A DNA stretch of 64,000 nt from Altererythrobacter epoxidivorans (GCF_001281485.1 NZ_CP012669.1:1240001-1304000); one strand, 5' to 3'; numbered from the stretch's first letter, positions 33,535-43,429 are shown. The notes: generated from the sequence alone by a model not told the origin. A program made the numbers and translations.

Positions 33535-34548
33535 ATGGAAAATGGCCACCACGCAGCGCGAACGATGCTCGACGTTAGAGCCTGGATCGCCTGTATTGTT
33601 CTGACGCTGGCGCCGGCCTGCTTTGCTGCATGGCATGCAGGTTCGATCGCAGATCTGCTCCCGGCAATGGCCATCATGCCTGCCTGGATGGCGGCCGCCA
33701 CCATGCTCACGCTCATCGGCGTATATGCGAGCATGGTCCTGAACCGTGTTGCCTGCCCGACGCAAACGCTTGTTCGGATGGCGAAATCCAACTGGCGCCG
33801 GATCATGGAAGCGGCATTGCTGGTTGCCCTTGCCGGCATCAACATGATCACATTCATGTGGATCAAGCCCCTGCTCAACAAGCTGGTACCGTTCTGGGCC
33901 GATCCCCTTCTTGCGAATGTCGACAAGGCCATTTTTCTCGGCAACGACCCATGGACGCTGCTGTCATGGGCGAATGTGCCTTTCGCCGGCGTTATCTATC
34001 ACCCGGCGTGGTTCTTCTCGATAGCGATCGCCCTGCTGGTGGCCGCTTTCGCTCCCCCCTCGCCGCGCAGGTCGGCAATCATCGTGACCTACTTCGCGCT
34101 CTGGTCCGTCGCAGCGCCGGTGGTGCACAGCCTTTTGCCCGCCGCTGGCCCGATCTTCTTCGAAGCCATGGGATATGGGCACAGGTTCTCCGGAATGGAG
34201 CACAATCAGGAAACACTGATCGTCGCCAATTACCTGTGGGATTTTTACCAGAGCGGCAGTTACGGCGCTGGCAATGGCATTTCCGCGATGCCTTCAATGC
34301 ACGTGACGACCAGCAGCTGGGTCGTCATAGCGGCCTATGCCCTCGACCGCCGCTGGCTGGCACCAGCAATTGCAGCCTGGTGCGTAATTTTCACGCTCTC
34401 GATAGCATTGGGCTGGCACTATGCCGTGGACGGCATCGCCGGAGCCGCAATTGCCATTTCGACCTATTTGATGGCGTATCGAATCTTCATTTTCGCCCGC
34501 CCGGCCACACCGGCCTGGCAAAGCGATCCTGTACCCGAAGCTGCCTGA
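33535..34548 (+). CDS. PAP2-superfamily membrane protein, Aur1/inositolphosphotransferase-like
   Basis: A 337-residue polytopic membrane protein with about eight hydrophobic helices. The C-terminal half carries the PAP2 signature in two parts, SAMPSMHVT and GWHYAVDG, with both catalytic histidines, and the upstream GNGI segment. The layout (late paired motifs, long hydrophobic N-terminus) resembles the Aur1/Ipt1-like branch that transfers inositol phosphate to ceramide, rather than simple lipid phosphatases. In a sphingolipid-making family this is suggestive, but the substrate is unknown. Start ATG 33535 follows a GAGGGG run with short spacing; ATG 33565 is possible. Confidence 0.75.
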   Translation: MENGHHAARTMLDVRAWIACIVLTLAPACFAAWHAGSIADLLPAMAIMPAWMAAATMLTLIGVYASMVLNRVACPTQTLVRMAKSNWRRIMEAALLVALAGINMITFMWIKPLLNKLVPFWADPLLANVDKAIFLGNDPWTLLSWANVPFAGVIYHPAWFFSIAIALLVAAFAPPSPRRSAIIVTYFALWSVAAPVVHSLLPAAGPIFFEAMGYGHRFSGMEHNQETLIVANYLWDFYQSGSYGAGNGISAMPSMHVTTSSWVVIAAYALDRRWLAPAIAAWCVIFTLSIALGWHYAVDGIAGAAIAISTYLMAYRIFIFARPATPAWQSDPVPEAA

Positions 34549-34983
34549 TCAGAAGCCCTCGCCAGCTTCGCCCGGCCTGAACCGGACCAGCCGACTATCT
34601 ACAAGCGCGGCCGTGCGATTCACCACCGCCTTCTGATAGTCAGGGTCCTTGATCATTTCGAAAAAAGCGCCGCTGTTTGGATATTCGGCGACGAAACCAT
34701 CGTCCCAGCGGCGATCTTCCGGCCCCGTCACCATCGTCTGGAAAACGCCGCGCCAGACGATCTTGCCGCCGACACGGCGGAAAATCGGCCCGCTGGTCTT
34801 TCCGTATTCCTCATAGGCGCGCTTGCCGGTCCACCCGTTGCCGTGATGCTCGTGCCCGGCGGGATATTGGGCGAGATCACGATATTGCAGCAGGTTGAGC
34901 ATGTGGATCGGCTCGTCGCGAGACAAATCCTTGAACGCCTGAAAATTGATCGGCGATGGGTCGATGTAATTTATGTCGCCCAT
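34549..34983 (-). CDS. DUF1330 domain protein
   Basis: A 144-residue protein of the DUF1330 type (dimeric alpha/beta-barrel-like fold). Typical pieces are EPIHMLNLLQYRD, RRVGGKIVWRGVF and the C-terminal DDGFVAEYPNSGAFFEMIKDPDYQKAVVNRTAAL. No catalytic function is established for the family. The stop abuts the PAP2 stop (TGATCA). It starts three bases after the acyl-CoA synthetase stop, so the two are probably co-transcribed. Confidence 0.85.
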   Translation of the reverse strand: MGDINYIDPSPINFQAFKDLSRDEPIHMLNLLQYRDLAQYPAGHEHHGNGWTGKRAYEEYGKTSGPIFRRVGGKIVWRGVFQTMVTGPEDRRWDDGFVAEYPNSGAFFEMIKDPDYQKAVVNRTAALVDSRLVRFRPGEAGEGF

Positions 34984-34986
34984 GCC

Positions 34987-36585
34987 TCAGGTCTCCAGCT
35001 TATAGTCTGCAAACTGGTCCCGCAGGTCCTTCTTGCTGATCTTGCCAGTCGCGGTGTGCGGGATTTCGTCGATGAATTCGACAGCATCGGGCAGCCACCA
35101 TTTCGCGACCTTGTCGGTCAGGAATTCGATCACTTCGCCGCTGGTCAGCTCGCTTCCCGGCTTCCTGACGACAAACAGGACGGGGCGCTCATCCCATTTG
35201 GGATGGTACATGCCCACTGCCGCCGCCTCGGCAACGTCGGGGTGACCCACGGCTGCATTCTCGAGTTCGACCGAGCTGATCCATTCGCCGCCAGACTTGA
35301 TCACATCCTTCGTCCGGTCGGTAAGCTGCAAGGTGCCGTCGGGATGGATGATGCCGACGTCGCCGGTATCGAACCAACCTTCGTTGTTCGTCGCATCCTT
35401 CTCGGCCTTGAAATAGCGCTTGATGATCCACGGGCCGCGGATCTGGAGGGCACCCGACGTTTCTCCGTCGCGGGGCAATTCGGTCATCATGTCGTCGAGA
35501 TCGACGGTGCGAAGCTCGACGCCGAAAACCGGTCTCCCTTGCTTCATCGTCATTTCGACCTTTTCCTCGAAGCTGAGCTGATCCCAGTTCCAGGTCGGCC
35601 CGCCCACGGTCCCGATCGGGCTGGTTTCAGTCATGCCCCAGGCGTGCTGGACCCTTGTCCCGTTCTTCATCAAACGTTCGATCATGAAGCGCGGCGCAGC
35701 AGAGCCGCCGATCGTCGCCGCCTTCAGGGGCGGAAGATCGATGCCTTCCTTGTCGCAATACTGGAAGTGCGCCAGCCAGACCGTCGGCACGCCTGCGCTG
35801 TCGGTCACGCCTTCGCGGATCATCAGATCGTGAAGGACCGCCGGATCGTTGACGGCGCTGAAGACGAACTTGATGCCCGCCATACCGCCTGCGTAGGGGA
35901 GCCCCCAGCTGGCCGCGTGGAACATCGGCACCACCGGCAACATTACCGACGACGCGCTAAAATTGAAAGATGAAGGCTGCAATCCCGCCAGGGCATGCAG
36001 GACAGTCGAGCGGTGCTCGTACTGCACGCCTTTGGGATTGCCCGTCGTACCGCTGGTATAGCAGATCATGCAGGGGTCGGTTTCGGCCCCGCTGACCCAT
36101 TCGAAATCGCCATCCTGTTCGCCAATCCAGTCTTCGAAAGACTGGGAATATTCGCCGGAGTCGTAGCAGATATAATGTTCGACAGTGGTCCAGCGCGATT
36201 TCATCCGGTCGACGATCGGCTGGAAAGCCACATCGTAGAGCATGACACGGTCTTCGGCATGGTTGACGATATATTCGAGCTGATCGTCGAACAGGCGTGG
36301 ATTGACCGTGTGGAGCACGCCGCCCATCCCTGCGACACCGTACCAGCTCACCAAATGGCGCGAATGGTTCATCGCCAGGCTAGCAACGCGGTCGCCTTTC
36401 TTGATACCTAGCGCCTGGAGGGCCTGCGCCATTTTCAATGCGTCGCGGCGAACCCCTGCCCAATCGGTCCGGGTTTCGCTTCCGTCCGCCCATCGCGTGA
36501 CGATTTCACGCGTGCCGGCTTCGCGAGCAGCGTGATCGACCACATGGGTGACACGCATGGTCCAGTCCTGCATGGCTCCAAGCAT
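34987..36585 (-). CDS. Acyl-CoA synthetase (AMP-forming; medium/long-chain fatty acid type)
   Basis: A 532-residue ANL-superfamily ligase. The P-loop is [13 protein letters not shown] near 175, A5 is AWGMTET, A7 is [10 protein letters not shown]8 includes [17 protein letters not shown], and the catalytic A10 lysine is TGKISKK. It resembles the AlkK/FadD3-like group that activates medium- to long-chain fatty acids, using FadD-type residue VNPRLFDDQ near 105. ATG 36585 follows GGAGAGGAATTTG, a clear ribosome site; the longer frame to 36645 is rejected. It likely feeds beta-oxidation. Confidence 0.9.
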   Translation of the reverse strand: MLGAMQDWTMRVTHVVDHAAREAGTREIVTRWADGSETRTDWAGVRRDALKMAQALQALGIKKGDRVASLAMNHSRHLVSWYGVAGMGGVLHTVNPRLFDDQLEYIVNHAEDRVMLYDVAFQPIVDRMKSRWTTVEHYICYDSGEYSQSFEDWIGEQDGDFEWVSGAETDPCMICYTSGTTGNPKGVQYEHRSTVLHALAGLQPSSFNFSASSVMLPVVPMFHAASWGLPYAGGMAGIKFVFSAVNDPAVLHDLMIREGVTDSAGVPTVWLAHFQYCDKEGIDLPPLKAATIGGSAAPRFMIERLMKNGTRVQHAWGMTETSPIGTVGGPTWNWDQLSFEEKVEMTMKQGRPVFGVELRTVDLDDMMTELPRDGETSGALQIRGPWIIKRYFKAEKDATNNEGWFDTGDVGIIHPDGTLQLTDRTKDVIKSGGEWISSVELENAAVGHPDVAEAAAVGMYHPKWDERPVLFVVRKPGSELTSGEVIEFLTDKVAKWWLPDAVEFIDEIPHTATGKISKKDLRDQFADYKLET

Positions 36586-36664
36586 CAAATTCCTCTCCGT
36601 GTTGTTACTTGCCCCCTTCATGCCGAGGCTTGCCGCGCTTTGCAATCGGGGGCAGAGGCCGGAA

Positions 36665-37009
36665 ATGATCCTATTTCATCAGGCCAAGGACGTACTCGTC
36701 GAATTGACCGACCTCAGCAAGGATGCACTGCACCTTCACGTGTCGGTGCTGATTTTCCTGGGCAGCTGCGTGGTTTTCGGCTGGCGCGCATCGACTTGGA
36801 AACCATGGCTGCTCGTCCTTGCCTTCGCGTTGCTGGGGGAAGTCTGGGACATCCAGTATTCGATTGCCGATGACGATCCCTTGAAACCCGTCGGCAACCT
36901 CAAGGACATCGTCAACACCATGTTCGTGCCGAGCCTGCTGATGCTTCTCGCTCGCTACACCGATACGTTTGTCAGGAAACCTGAGCCGCAGTCAGGCGAC
37001 GAGACGTAG
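36665..37009 (+). CDS. Small hypothetical membrane protein
   Basis: A 114-residue protein with three hydrophobic segments (about 22-38, 46-60 and 84-97) separated by short polar loops and a basic/polar C-terminus (YTDTFVRKPEPQSGDET). It is similar in outline to small VanZ-like or DUF-type membrane proteins, but I cannot name a family. ATG 36665 follows AGGCCGGA. The last 18 bases overlap the convergent dnaE stop. The gene is divergent from the acyl-CoA synthetase gene. Confidence 0.65.
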   Translation: MILFHQAKDVLVELTDLSKDALHLHVSVLIFLGSCVVFGWRASTWKPWLLVLAFALLGEVWDIQYSIADDDPLKPVGNLKDIVNTMFVPSLLMLLARYTDTFVRKPEPQSGDET

Positions 37010-40000
37010 GCTCGCCTTCGACCGCAAGGGCTGGAGCATCACCTTATCCAATCCCTGCACCGCCGAGATCCTTTCGGCGAGGTCGCCATCGAGCGTGAAA
37101 TTTCGGCCTAGCCGCACGTAAACATCGCGCCCGCCGCCGAGCACCAGCCTCGCCACTACCTCACTTTCACCGCCGCCTTCTGTTCCCAGCTGCAGCTTCA
37201 GTTCGGTCAACGCTTCCGGTGTCAGTACGTCGAGGGTGAGGATCATCCGCGTCGCGCCTTTCACCTCGTCGAGAGGGCGTGCGCCCCGCACCGTGACACG
37301 AGGCGGGTCATTCGGATTGGGCGCGTCGAGCTCGACCGTCAGCAACAGGCATGTGCCATCGGAAGCCCACCGTTCGAATTGAGGCACCAGGCTTTCCTCG
37401 AAACACGCAGCCGAAAACTGCCCGGACGAATCTGAGAAATCCGCGCGGATGAAGTCGGCACCGCGTTTCGTCCGCCCCTTGCTGTAACCTTCGACCATGG
37501 CGGCCATGACGGCAGACGAGCGACCACCTGGAGGCGCCCCTGCCTCGATCAGGCTCTGATAAGTGCGCGCGCCGTTCGCCGATGCAATCGGCCAATGTTG
37601 CTGAACGGGATGGGCCGAGAAATAGAACCCGAAATTCTCGCGTTCCTTGGCCATCCGTTCCGCTCGGGTCCACGGTTCCACTTCCTTCAGGCGCAGGCTG
37701 TCCTCCACCTCGCCCTCGCCGCCGAACAGCCCGGCCTGCCCGCTTGATCTCTCGCGCTCTGCAGCATCTGCCACAGCCAGCAGCATGTCAGCATTGGAGA
37801 ACACTTTCGCACGGTCCGGCTCAAGCCCGTCGAGAGCCCCAGCGGCGGCAAGGCCCTCAAGCTGGCGGGAGTTCATCGCCCCCTTCGGCATCCGTTCGAA
37901 CAGATCCTGGAGGCTGGTATAAGGTCCGCTTCCCTCACGTTCGGCAACGATGGCCTCCATCGCTTTCTCGCCGACATTGCGGATACCTGCGAGTGCGTAA
38001 CGTACGGCATATCCATGATCGGTCTGTTCGACGGTGAAGCGCGCTTCCGAATGATTGACGTCAGGCGGCAGGACTTCGACCCCGCCATTGCCGTTGGGAT
38101 ACCGGCGCGCATCGTCGACGAACACGGCAAGCTTTTCCGACTGATGCATGTCGAAACACATCGAAGCGGCGTAGAATTCCTCGGGATAATGCGCTTTCAG
38201 CCAGGCGGTCTGGTACGCGAGCAAGGCATAGGCGGCGGCGTGCGACTTGTTGAAGCCGTAGCCTGCGAACTTGTCGATCAAGTCGAACAGTTCATTCGCC
38301 TTCTTGGCGTCGATATTCGAGACTTCCTTGCAGCCATCGGTGAAGCGCTGGCGCTGAGCGTCCATTTCCGCCTGCACCTTCTTGCCCATCGCGCGGCGGA
38401 GCAAGTCGGCATCGCCGAGCGAATAGCCGGCCAGGATCTGCGCGGCCTGCATGACCTGTTCCTGGTAGACGAAAATGCCGTAGGTTTCGGCGAGAATGCC
38501 TTCGAGCTTTTCGTGCGGATACTCGATCGGCACCTCGCCCGCCTTTCGCTTCCCGAACAGCGGGATATTGTCCATCGGACCCGGGCGATAGAGCGAAACG
38601 AGTGCAATGATGTCGCCGAAATTGGTCGGTTTAACCGCGGTCAGCGTGCGGCGCATACCTTCCGATTCCAGCTGGAAAACGCCGACCGTGTTGCCCGACT
38701 GCATGAGGTCGTAAACCGCCGTGTCATCGAGCGGAAGCTGCGAAAGATCGAGGTCGATGCCGCGCTTTTCCAGCAAGGCCACTGCCTTGCGCAGGACCGA
38801 CAGGGTCTTGAGCCCGAGAAAGTCGAATTTGACGAGGCCGCTGCTTTCGACATTCTTCATGTCGTACTGCGTGACCGGCATGTCCGACCGTGGATCGCGA
38901 TAGAGCGGGACCAGCTGTGCCAGCGGACGGTCGCCGATCACGACACCGGCGGCATGGGTAGAGCTGTTGCGCGGCAGCCCTTCCAGTTCCATCGCGAGGT
39001 CGATCAGACGTTTGACCTCGTTGTCATTGTCGTATTCGCGCTTGAAATCCGCCGCCCCGTTCAGTGCCCGTGGAAGCGTCCACGGATCAGTGGGATGGTT
39101 GGGCACCATCTTGCACAGGCGATCGACATGGCCGTAGCTCATTTGAAGGATGCGGCCACAATCGCGCAGCACGGCACGGGCCTTCATCTTGCCGAACGTG
39201 ATGATCTGCGCGACGTGATCGTGCCCATATTTGCGCTGCACATAGCGGATGACTTCACCGCGCCGCGTTTCGCAAAAGTCGATATCGAAGTCGGGCATCG
39301 ACACGCGTTCCGGGTTGAGGAATCGTTCGAACAGCAGACCGAGCTTTATCGGGTCGAGATCGGTAATGGTGAGTGCCCATGCGACCAGCGAGCCAGCACC
39401 CGAGCCACGACCCGGACCCACCGGGATATCGTTGTCTTTCGCCCATTTGATGAAGTCGGCAACGATCAGGAAATAGCCCGGGAAGCCCATCTTCACGATG
39501 ATATCGACCTCGTAGTCGAGCCGGTCGAAATATTTCTTGCGCTCTTCGGCGCTCATCTCGCCATAAGGTTCGAGCCGCGCCTCCAGACCCTTGCGAGCGT
39601 CTTCGGCGAGCATCCGGGCCTCACCTTCGAGATCGCCGGCGAGGCTTGGCAGGATCGGCTTGCGATAGGGCGGCGCATAGGCGCAGCGCTGCGCGATGAC
39701 CACGCTATTGGCGGTGGCTTCAGGAAGGTCCTCGAACGCTTCCTCCATCATCTTCGCCGTCTTGACGAAGGCCTGACGATTGGTCCTGACGCGATCCTCT
39801 GCCTCGATATGCGTCGAATTCGCGATGCACAGCATGGCGTCGTGCGCCTTGAACATGTGCGGTTCGGAAAAGTTTGCCGGATTGGTCGCGACCAGTGGCA
39901 GGTCGCGCGCATAGGCGAGGTCTATCAGGGCCTGTTCGGCACGAGATGCAACCTCGTCACCATTACGGGCGAGCTCGACATAGAGCCGGTCGCGGAAAAG

Positions 40001-40480
40001 AGCCTGCAGCCGGTCGCAGAGGATTTCAGCGTGCCCCGCCTGGCCTTCCGCCAGCAAGCGGGTGAGTGCGCCCTCGCCAGCACCGGTCAGCGCGATCAGC
40101 CCGTCCGTATGTCCGTCTAGATCGGCAAGCTGGACATGCGGTTCATATTCGAGCGGCCTGTCCAGATGTGCCTTCGACACCAGATGACACAGATTGTCGT
40201 AACCGGCCTCGTCCTGCGCGTAGAGCGGCAGGTAATCGACCTGCTTGCCTTCTTCGTCGCGGGCGACACCCAGCAGAGTGCCGATGATCGGCTGAATGCC
40301 TTCTACCTTGCACGCATTGGCGAACATAACCGCCCCGTACAATCCGTTGCGGTCGCAGATCGCAATGGCGGGAAACCCCCGTTCCTTTGCCAGCTTGGCG
40401 ATACCCTTCGGGTCGATCGCCCCTTCGAGCATCGAATAGGAAGATAGAACACGCAGCGGGACGAAAGGAGCGAATGCCAT
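36992..40480 (-). CDS. dnaE: DNA polymerase III subunit alpha
   Basis: An 1162-residue replicative polymerase subunit, close to E. coli DnaE in length. The polymerase aspartates are in PDFDIDFCE, and a GPGRGSGAGSLVAWALTITDLDP palm segment precedes it. The N-terminal PHP domain has LSSYSML where metal-binding PHP domains have HTHYS, so it has lost its metal site, as in other proteobacteria. A helix-hairpin-helix and OB domain follow in the C-terminal third (EGSGPYTSLQDLFERMP onward). This is the housekeeping enzyme, not the ImuC/DnaE2 mutasome form. Start ATG 40480 fits the family. Confidence 0.96.
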   Translation of the reverse strand: MAFAPFVPLRVLSSYSMLEGAIDPKGIAKLAKERGFPAIAICDRNGLYGAVMFANACKVEGIQPIIGTLLGVARDEEGKQVDYLPLYAQDEAGYDNLCHLVSKAHLDRPLEYEPHVQLADLDGHTDGLIALTGAGEGALTRLLAEGQAGHAEILCDRLQALFRDRLYVELARNGDEVASRAEQALIDLAYARDLPLVATNPANFSEPHMFKAHDAMLCIANSTHIEAEDRVRTNRQAFVKTAKMMEEAFEDLPEATANSVVIAQRCAYAPPYRKPILPSLAGDLEGEARMLAEDARKGLEARLEPYGEMSAEERKKYFDRLDYEVDIIVKMGFPGYFLIVADFIKWAKDNDIPVGPGRGSGAGSLVAWALTITDLDPIKLGLLFERFLNPERVSMPDFDIDFCETRRGEVIRYVQRKYGHDHVAQIITFGKMKARAVLRDCGRILQMSYGHVDRLCKMVPNHPTDPWTLPRALNGAADFKREYDNDNEVKRLIDLAMELEGLPRNSSTHAAGVVIGDRPLAQLVPLYRDPRSDMPVTQYDMKNVESSGLVKFDFLGLKTLSVLRKAVALLEKRGIDLDLSQLPLDDTAVYDLMQSGNTVGVFQLESEGMRRTLTAVKPTNFGDIIALVSLYRPGPMDNIPLFGKRKAGEVPIEYPHEKLEGILAETYGIFVYQEQVMQAAQILAGYSLGDADLLRRAMGKKVQAEMDAQRQRFTDGCKEVSNIDAKKANELFDLIDKFAGYGFNKSHAAAYALLAYQTAWLKAHYPEEFYAASMCFDMHQSEKLAVFVDDARRYPNGNGGVEVLPPDVNHSEARFTVEQTDHGYAVRYALAGIRNVGEKAMEAIVAEREGSGPYTSLQDLFERMPKGAMNSRQLEGLAAAGALDGLEPDRAKVFSNADMLLAVADAAERERSSGQAGLFGGEGEVEDSLRLKEVEPWTRAERMAKERENFGFYFSAHPVQQHWPIASANGARTYQSLIEAGAPPGGRSSAVMAAMVEGYSKGRTKRGADFIRADFSDSSGQFSAACFEESLVPQFERWASDGTCLLLTVELDAPNPNDPPRVTVRGARPLDEVKGATRMILTLDVLTPEALTELKLQLGTEGGGESEVVARLVLGGGRDVYVRLGRNFTLDGDLAERISAVQGLDKVMLQPLRSKASLRLVA

Positions 40481-40553
40481 CGTCGCAATATGCGTATTTT
40501 GCGCCTCGTGGCCAAGGGCGGCAGGGGCTTTGCTCTGGAAAAAACTGTGGGCT

Positions 40554-41798
40554 TCAGCCTGTCGCGCGACGCCTTATTACCGGCATGGAGCCGCCATAGG
40601 TCAGCCATCGCCAAAGCCATTCCATCGGACCGAAGCGAAACCGGGCAAGCCACCAGTGGCTGAACACCGACTGGAACGCAAAGAAGGCAATAATAATGCC
40701 GACCACAGCCAACGTTCCCAGCTTGCCACCAAGCGCAAGGCCAGGCCCGACTCCAAAAAGGACAAAAGCATAGGCAAGGCCTTGCATCAGGTAGTTTGTC
40801 AGCGCCATCTGCCCGACGGGGCGAAGTGGCGCGAGAAGCTTCCTGCCGGTCGGGGTGTGCCAACCGGTCGCCACCATGCAGGCATATCCCGCCGCGAGCA
40901 GCAGCGCGCTGGGCGACTTGAGGAGTTCTGCGGCGGTTTCGCCCGTCCCGCCAAGAAGCTGTTCAGGCCATTCGGCCAGCGCCACCACCACGAATGCCAG
41001 CGCGAGGCCGAACGCGAGTGTCAGATTGCGAATTTTCCGCAGGACGGGGAGGTGTGAAGGAATGTCGTCGAGCACACCGCTGCGCCCTATGGCCGCACCC
41101 AACATGAACCGCCCTCCAGCATATGCAATCCAGAAGAAGAACATGCCGCCCGCAAACCATTCGACCCAAGTATAACGCCAAAACAGTTCGACAAGCTGGC
41201 CATAGTCGCCTGCAAGACTGGCCTTTTGGCGCTCGATAACCGCGGCATCGCTGTAGGGATTCCAATCCATCAAGGTGATCCCGGCTGCATCGGCAAGAAC
41301 ATTCATGACCGAACTAGAAAGCATTGCCAGGATGAAGCCGACGGCCACCAGAGTCCTCGTCCGCCATCCGCGAACCGCCAGCAGCAAAAAACCAGCGACC
41401 GCATAGAGATTGAGAATATCCCACACCCACAGCAGCGTCATGTTCAGAACACCGAACGCGAGCAGCCACAGCAACCTGCGCGAATAGCGTCTAGCGAAGC
41501 CGGGCTTGTCGCCATTGCGCGAAATTTGGATGTAGAAACCCAAGCCGAACAATGTTGCAAACAATGTGTTGGCTTTGTTCGTCGCCAGCCATTCAACCAT
41601 GAAATCGGTCACGTGGTCGACCTGCGCCGTCGGAAGCGCGCCGAGTTGTGCGTCAGTCGCCATGAGGCCGCCCCCGGCGAAACCGACGAAGTTGACCAGC
41701 AAAACGCCGAACAACGCAAACCCCCGCAAGGCGTCGAGTTCGTCGATACGCTCCGACTGCGCAATTGGCGCTGTCAGGGCGTTGCCCCCATGGTCCAT
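40554..41798 (-). CDS. DUF418 (YeiB-like) membrane protein
   Basis: A 414-residue polytopic membrane protein with about ten hydrophobic helices. It opens with ELDALRGFALFGVLLVNF, the YeiB/DUF418 N-terminal signature. The C-terminal DUF418 domain contains LRPVGQMALTNYLMQG and later FSHWWLARFRFGPMEWLWR. Function is unknown; members are annotated as putative transporters or acyltransferase-like membrane proteins. ATG 41798 has AAGGTGC upstream; a TTG at 41816 is less likely. It lies between gpx and dnaE on the minus strand. Confidence 0.88.
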   Translation of the reverse strand: MDHGGNALTAPIAQSERIDELDALRGFALFGVLLVNFVGFAGGGLMATDAQLGALPTAQVDHVTDFMVEWLATNKANTLFATLFGLGFYIQISRNGDKPGFARRYSRRLLWLLAFGVLNMTLLWVWDILNLYAVAGFLLLAVRGWRTRTLVAVGFILAMLSSSVMNVLADAAGITLMDWNPYSDAAVIERQKASLAGDYGQLVELFWRYTWVEWFAGGMFFFWIAYAGGRFMLGAAIGRSGVLDDIPSHLPVLRKIRNLTLAFGLALAFVVVALAEWPEQLLGGTGETAAELLKSPSALLLAAGYACMVATGWHTPTGRKLLAPLRPVGQMALTNYLMQGLAYAFVLFGVGPGLALGGKLGTLAVVGIIIAFFAFQSVFSHWWLARFRFGPMEWLWRWLTYGGSMPVIRRRATG

Positions 41799-41840
41799 AT
41801 ATTGCACCTTCCCCAAAAGGCGGTGCGACCTTTTCCCGCT

Positions 41841-41877
41841 GCGTGATGGCTGCCACCAAAATCGGCAGCCGTCACGC
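41841..41877 (-). terminator. Hairpin downstream of the glutathione peroxidase gene
   Basis: Two 14-base arms (GCGTGATGGCTGCC at 41841-41854 and GGCAGCCGTCACGC at 41864-41877) pair with one mismatch and a 9-base loop, nine bases beyond the gpx stop. A strong GC stem suits a terminator or mRNA-stabilising hairpin; no clear T-run follows, so termination may be partial. Confidence 0.5.
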
Positions 41878-41885
41878 GAAATTCA

Positions 41886-42365
41886 TCACAGGAGCTTTTC
41901 GATATCCTTCGCGATGCTGGCAGGCTTGTCGGTCGAGCCGTAGCGTTTCACGACGTTGCCCCCGCGGTCGATCAGGAACTTGGTGAAGTTCCACTTGATC
42001 GCGGTAGTGCCCATGATGCCCTTGGCCTCGCCCTTCATCCAGTCGAACAGCGGCGAGGCATCGGGCCCGTTGACGTCCACCTTCTCCATTAGCGGGAAGG
42101 TGACGCCGAAATTGACCTTGCAGAATTCCTGGATTTCGTCGGCATTTCCCGGTTCCTGCGCGCCGAACTGGTTGCACGGGAAGCCGAGCACTTCGAAGCC
42201 CTGGTCCTTGTATTTCTGGTAGAGCTCTTCCAGCCCGTCATACTGCGGGGTGAAGCCGCATTTGCTGGCCGTATTCACAACAAGCAGGACCTTCCCCTGC
42301 TTGCTGGAAAGGTCGAGTTCCTCACCCCTGTTGGTGGTAACGGTGAAGTCGGAAATCGTCGTCAT
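41886..42365 (-). CDS. Glutathione peroxidase family protein
   Basis: A 159-residue thioredoxin-fold peroxidase. The peroxidatic cysteine is C36 in NTASKCGFTPQY, in place of the selenocysteine of animal enzymes. The supporting glutamine (FPCNQFGAQEPG) and tryptophan/asparagine (IKWNFTKFL) of the catalytic tetrad are present. The second cysteine in FPCNQFG suggests thioredoxin-linked rather than strictly glutathione-linked reduction. ATG 42365 follows GAGGGGACAGCC. Upstream gap 42366-42429 shows no other feature. Confidence 0.92.
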   Translation of the reverse strand: MTTISDFTVTTNRGEELDLSSKQGKVLLVVNTASKCGFTPQYDGLEELYQKYKDQGFEVLGFPCNQFGAQEPGNADEIQEFCKVNFGVTFPLMEKVDVNGPDASPLFDWMKGEAKGIMGTTAIKWNFTKFLIDRGGNVVKRYGSTDKPASIAKDIEKLL

Positions 42366-42429
42366 GGCTGTCCCCTCAAGGCCAAAGCTGGATCAATAAG
42401 CCGGTTCGAAAGGCTTTTACCAGCCAGCT

Positions 42430-42708
42430 TCACGAACCCGGAAAATCCGGATGGTTGGCAAGCGCCTCTATCTCCGCCGCGGAAAACTTGCGATCGCCGG
42501 CTTTCTGTATCGCGTATTTCTTCCGATCGGCTTCCGGGAGAAGCATTACGTGCCGCACGAGTTCGGCAAGCGTGCCGTGACGAAGTGCCTTCGCTCCGTC
42601 GAACAGTCCCTGTCCATCATCCGCCTCGTGCAAGGCGGCGCGGTCGTCCCAATCGATGCCTTCGCGAAAAGTGTCTTCGGCTTTGTAAGTGCTTGGATGG
42701 TCGGTCAT
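42430..42708 (-). CDS. Small hypothetical protein
   Basis: A 92-residue cytoplasmic protein, highly charged. Segments are TFREGIDWDDRAALHEAD, LRHGTLAELVRHVMLLPEADRKKYAI and a C-terminal RKFSAAEIEALANHPDF. An AGGAGG ribosome site precedes two adjacent ATGs at 42711 and 42708; the second has the better spacing. The open frame continues far upstream into lolD, but that part is a shadow. No family is recognised; it lies between lolD and gpx on the same strand and may be co-transcribed with lolCD. Confidence 0.7.
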   Translation of the reverse strand: MTDHPSTYKAEDTFREGIDWDDRAALHEADDGQGLFDGAKALRHGTLAELVRHVMLLPEADRKKYAIQKAGDRKFSAAEIEALANHPDFPGS

Positions 42709-42754
42709 CATATCCTCCTGATCCACCCAACGAATGACTGCCGGATTGGGTCCG

Positions 42755-43429
42755 TCAGTCCAGCCTGCCGTCATGAAGGCGCACCACCCGATCCATTTTC
42801 GCAGCGAGCCGTTCGTTATGCGTCGCGACGAGGGCTGCGCTGCCTTCGCCCCGGACCAGGTCGAGGAACTGGGCAAGGACACGATCCGACGTATGCTCAT
42901 CAAGGTTGCCTGTCGGTTCGTCAGCGAGAACGAGGTTCGGACGGTTCGCCAGTGCGCGTGCCACGGCGACGCGCTGCTGCTCGCCGCCGGAGAGCTGGCT
43001 CGGGCGATGATCGAGCCGGTGGCCAAGGCCGAGCGAGGTCAGCAATTCGTCCGCCCGAACGTCAGCCTGCTGGCGGGAAACACCTGCGACCATTTGTGGC
43101 ATGACCACATTTTCGCGCGCGTTGAAATCGGGCAGCAAGTGGTGGAACTGGTACACGAAGCCGAGGTTCTCGCGCCGCAGCCTGGTGCGTTCGTCGGACA
43201 CCATCTTCGATGCCTCTTCCCCGGCAATGGCGATCGAGCCCGTAAAACCGCCTTCGAGCAATCCGACCGCCTGAAGCAGCGTAGACTTGCCCGAACCGGA
43301 AGGGCCGAGCAACGCGACGATTTCTCCGGGCATGATGTCGAGATCGACACCGCGCAACACCTCGATGGTCACATCGCCCTGGTGGAAAGAGCGCTTCAGG
43401 CCGCGCAGGGATACGACGGGATTACTCAT
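42755..43429 (-). CDS. lolD: Lipoprotein-releasing ABC transporter ATP-binding protein LolD
   Basis: A 224-residue ABC ATPase. Walker A is GPSGSGKST, the signature is [15 protein letters not shown], Walker B is [13 protein letters not shown], and the H-loop lies in VATHNERLA. Length and position directly after the LolC/E permease identify LolD, which drives extraction of outer-membrane lipoproteins from the inner membrane for LolA. ATG 43429 overlaps the permease stop by eight bases. The frame is open to 43489 but the family begins near [10 protein letters not shown]. Confidence 0.95.
   Translation of the reverse strand: MSNPVVSLRGLKRSFHQGDVTIEVLRGVDLDIMPGEIVALLGPSGSGKSTLLQAVGLLEGGFTGSIAIAGEEASKMVSDERTRLRRENLGFVYQFHHLLPDFNARENVVMPQMVAGVSRQQADVRADELLTSLGLGHRLDHRPSQLSGGEQQRVAVARALANRPNLVLADEPTGNLDEHTSDRVLAQFLDLVRGEGSAALVATHNERLAAKMDRVVRLHDGRLD

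Noticed and set aside
38015..40120. A 701-codon plus-strand open frame opposite dnaE
   Set aside because: It mirrors dnaE codons, has no recognisable domain and no ribosome site. It is a high-GC antisense shadow.
40484..40503. Near-palindrome CGCAATATGCGTATTTTGCG upstream of dnaE
   Set aside because: Arms are only five bases with a ten-base spacer, and it adjoins the start codon; no known operator matches.
42409..42429. Possible hairpin after the small hypothetical gene
   Set aside because: The arms partly lie in the coding end, and the loop is about 24 bases. Too weak to call a terminator.
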